From NCBI GenBank assembly GCA_021804705.1, contig JAJZHC010000058.1, positions 1 through 7,930 on the forward strand: 7,930 nt of DNA, given 5' to 3'. Positions 6,487 to 7,930 of the stretch are shown here, piece by piece. Below the pieces are notes generated by a model. The model was given only the letters and a program-made list of their open reading frames with translations. It was not told the DNA's origin and did no database searches. Numbering within the stretch: the first letter of the stretch is position 1; the number at the start of each line of letters is the position of its first letter. This stretch comes from Pseudomonadota bacterium (GTDB taxonomy: Bacteria > Pseudomonadota > Gammaproteobacteria > Burkholderiales > Ferrovaceae). A program made the position numbers and the translations under genes.

Positions 6487-6487
6487 T

Positions 6488-6507
6488 TTCTTACAAGAAT
6501 GTAAGAA
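6488..6507. promoter_or_regulatory. Palindrome at the tpsB transcription start (probable operator or 5' hairpin)
   Basis: TTCTTACA (6488-6495) and TGTAAGAA (6500-6507) form a perfect 8-bp inverted repeat around AGAA. It begins two bases after the -10 and spans the predicted start point, a position where a dimeric repressor would block polymerase. It could instead fold as an RNA hairpin at the transcript's 5' end. The regulator is unknown. Confidence 0.6.
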
Positions 6508-6533
6508 TCCTGGGGGAATAAAGGCTTTGACAT

Positions 6534-6572
6534 ATGGGTCGGGATTATCTTGCTGAACACCAGGCGCAATGA
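6534..6572 (+). other. Possible 12-codon leader ORF before tpsB
   Basis: ATG at 6534 follows AAGG (6521-6524) by nine bases and encodes MGRDYLAEHQAQ, stopping at 6570-6572. Its stop overlaps another ATG as ATGA (6569-6572), which opens a second 12-codon frame ending at 6607. Both are out of frame with tpsB and overlap its signal-peptide coding region. No recognised function; it may be chance. Confidence 0.2.
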
Positions 6573-7930
6573 CCATGACGCTTCATCCCGACTTTCGGCA
6601 ACACTGACTATCTGTCTAATGTGCTTTGTGGGCAGCCTTTTGTCGCCCTTGGCCCACGCAGCCCCACCCCCCATTCCAGACGCCGGACAGGTACTCAAAA
6701 CAATACCGCCCCTCGCCCCTGTCCCACCCGCTGCCAACGAGACAAACGTTTTGCCTCGAACGCAGCCTGATCGCCCCCCGCTGAAATTGGATGATCGGGT
6801 ACGAATCCCTGTCAGGGAGATCATTCTGACAGGTAATACCGTGTTTCCACAGGAAACGCTGATGCCACTGGTACAGGACGCCATTGGGCAGGAGTTGACG
6901 CTTGATGCGCTCAACGCCCTCGCCTACCGCATCACCCTGTACTATCGCGACCATGGTTATCTGCTGGCCCACGCCTATATTCCTGCCCAGGACATTACTG
7001 CAGGAATCCTTGAAATAACTGTACTGGAAGGGCGTTACGGCAAGGTTCAGCTCGACAATCATTCCCGGATTTCAGATGCCGTACTCGATCGACTGCTGTC
7101 TCGCCTGGAAAGTGGCCAGCCCATTGAGGCAGGCACGCTGGAGCATCAACTCCTGGTCATGAGTGATCTGCCAGGTGCCCTCATCAGCTCCACCCTGAAA
7201 CCTGGTGCCGTCAATGGTACCTCTGATCTCGTCATACGCGCCGAAGATGCGCCAGTCCTCTCCGGCAATGCGGGGCTCGACAACTGGGGAAATCGCTACA
7301 CGGGTGCCTTGCGCGCCTTCGTAGGGGCAGATTGGGCGAGCCCCCTGGGTGTGGGCGACAGGCTGGATCTGTATGGCATGGGGTCCGAAAACGGCGGCAC
7401 CCAATTTGGACGCATTGCCTACGACCTGCCTGTGGCTGGCGCCGGCACTCGCATCGGTACTGCCTATGCCCATCTGACCTACGGTCTGGGACTTGACTTC
7501 GCCTCCTTGCAGGCCCATGGCACGGCCGACATTACCAGCCTGTACCTCAGCTACCCGTTCACCCGTAGCCGTTCTGCAAATACCACGCTTCAAATCAATG
7601 TGGACCACAGAGCCCTTCGTGATTATGTAGACAGTACAGGCGGATCAGACACGAAGGAAATCAACGTGATCAGCGCCGGGTTCAATGGCGACCGCAAGAG
7701 CTTTCTTGGTGTGAGCACCTGGAACACGACGCTGACAGGGGGGCAGTTGCGGCTTGATGCCTTGACCGCGGTGAGCGATCTGGGTGCCTACCACACCGCC
7801 GGTGACTATTTGAAACTCTCGAGTGGCGGCACCCAGCTGCTTCCGCTCACCAATCGTTGGTCCCTCTACGGTGCGCTCACCGGCCAACTGGCCAACAAAA
7901 ATCTGGATATGTCCGAGAAGTTTTCCATGG
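6550..7930 (+). CDS. Two-partner secretion outer-membrane transporter, TpsB/FhaC/ShlB family (C-terminus beyond window)
   Basis: TpsB proteins are outer-membrane barrels that export one large TpsA exoprotein such as a hemagglutinin or hemolysin. The frame stays open from 6505 to the right edge; 460 codons are visible from the TTG chosen as start. A signal peptide ends in SPLAHA (cleavage after about residue 37), followed by a Pro-rich linker to about 81. POTRA1 spans about 82-162 (REIILTGNTVF, then YYRDHGYLLAHAYIP and LEITVLEG). POTRA2 spans about 163-235. The barrel begins near 236 with GNAGLDNWGNRYTG. The last visible residues, SEKFSM, correspond to the SSEKFSLGG region just before the conserved VRGY/VRAY loop, so roughly 100 or more residues are missing. 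The start is uncertain: TTG at 6550 has only GGGA nearby, and the in-frame ATG at 6619 would leave a 14-residue signal with no basic n-region. The TpsA partner is probably outside the window. Confidence 0.88.
   Translation, partial: MLNTRRNDHDASSRLSATLTICLMCFVGSLLSPLAHAAPPPIPDAGQVLKTIPPLAPVPPAANETNVLPRTQPDRPPLKLDDRVRIPVREIILTGNTVFPQETLMPLVQDAIGQELTLDALNALAYRITLYYRDHGYLLAHAYIPAQDITAGILEITVLEGRYGKVQLDNHSRISDAVLDRLLSRLESGQPIEAGTLEHQLLVMSDLPGALISSTLKPGAVNGTSDLVIRAEDAPVLSGNAGLDNWGNRYTGALRAFVGADWASPLGVGDRLDLYGMGSENGGTQFGRIAYDLPVAGAGTRIGTAYAHLTYGLGLDFASLQAHGTADITSLYLSYPFTRSRSANTTLQINVDHRALRDYVDSTGGSDTKEINVISAGFNGDRKSFLGVSTWNTTLTGGQLRLDALTAVSDLGAYHTAGDYLKLSSGGTQLLPLTNRWSLYGALTGQLANKNLDMSEKFSM

Noticed and set aside
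6527..6532. TTGACA as a second -35 box before tpsB
   Set aside because: No acceptable -10 lies 15-19 bases downstream.
7072..7608. Minus-strand ORF of 178 codons inside the tpsB region
   Set aside because: The plus frame encodes clear POTRA and barrel sequence; this is an antisense shadow.

Overview
This is a GC-rich bacterial window, almost certainly from a proteobacterium and probably a betaproteobacterium. That rests on the gene families (IscA, NifP-type CysE, SuhB, TrmJ, YbiR, a TpsB transporter) and on the suhB-trmJ-cysE order known upstream of isc genes in Proteobacteria. I cannot name the genus.

Left part, 1-5106, minus strand: six tightly packed genes read right to left: mmsA (methylmalonate-semialdehyde dehydrogenase), suhB (inositol-monophosphatase family), trmJ (tRNA 2'-O-methyltransferase), cysE (serine acetyltransferase), iscA (A-type Fe-S carrier) and the first 330 codons of mfd (transcription-repair coupling factor, cut by the left edge). 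Gaps are 14, 10, 12 and 37 bases, then a 4-base GTGA overlap between iscA and mfd. This looks like one transcription unit. In the well-known arrangement cysE is followed by iscR-iscS-iscU-iscA-hscBA-fdx; here only iscA is left at that position and it is coupled to mfd.

Middle, 5107-5219: a 113-base divergent intergenic region. It holds a compact repeat element: a perfect GGGGTCTGTCCCC-type hairpin, two imperfect 17-base direct repeats, and a second copy of the hairpin motif ending at the ATG of the next gene. The element overlaps a candidate mmsA promoter and the only plausible ribosome-binding site of the downstream gene.

5220-6326, plus strand: a complete YbiR-type membrane transporter of the ArsB/NhaD/citrate transporter superfamily. 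A degenerate inverted copy of its left-hand border sequence lies just after its stop.

6327-6549: an intergenic region that becomes AT-rich (about 34% GC over 6396-6535). It holds three successive inverted repeats and a strong extended -10 promoter whose start point sits in an 8-bp palindrome. 6550-7930 is the N-terminal 460 codons of a TpsB/FhaC-family outer-membrane transporter (signal peptide, Pro-rich linker, two POTRA domains, start of the beta-barrel), cut by the right edge. Its secreted TpsA partner is expected nearby, outside the window.

No RNA genes, CRISPR array or transposase gene were seen. The left operon is ordinary metabolism and housekeeping. The less explained material is the repeat element around ybiR and the control region of the secretion gene.
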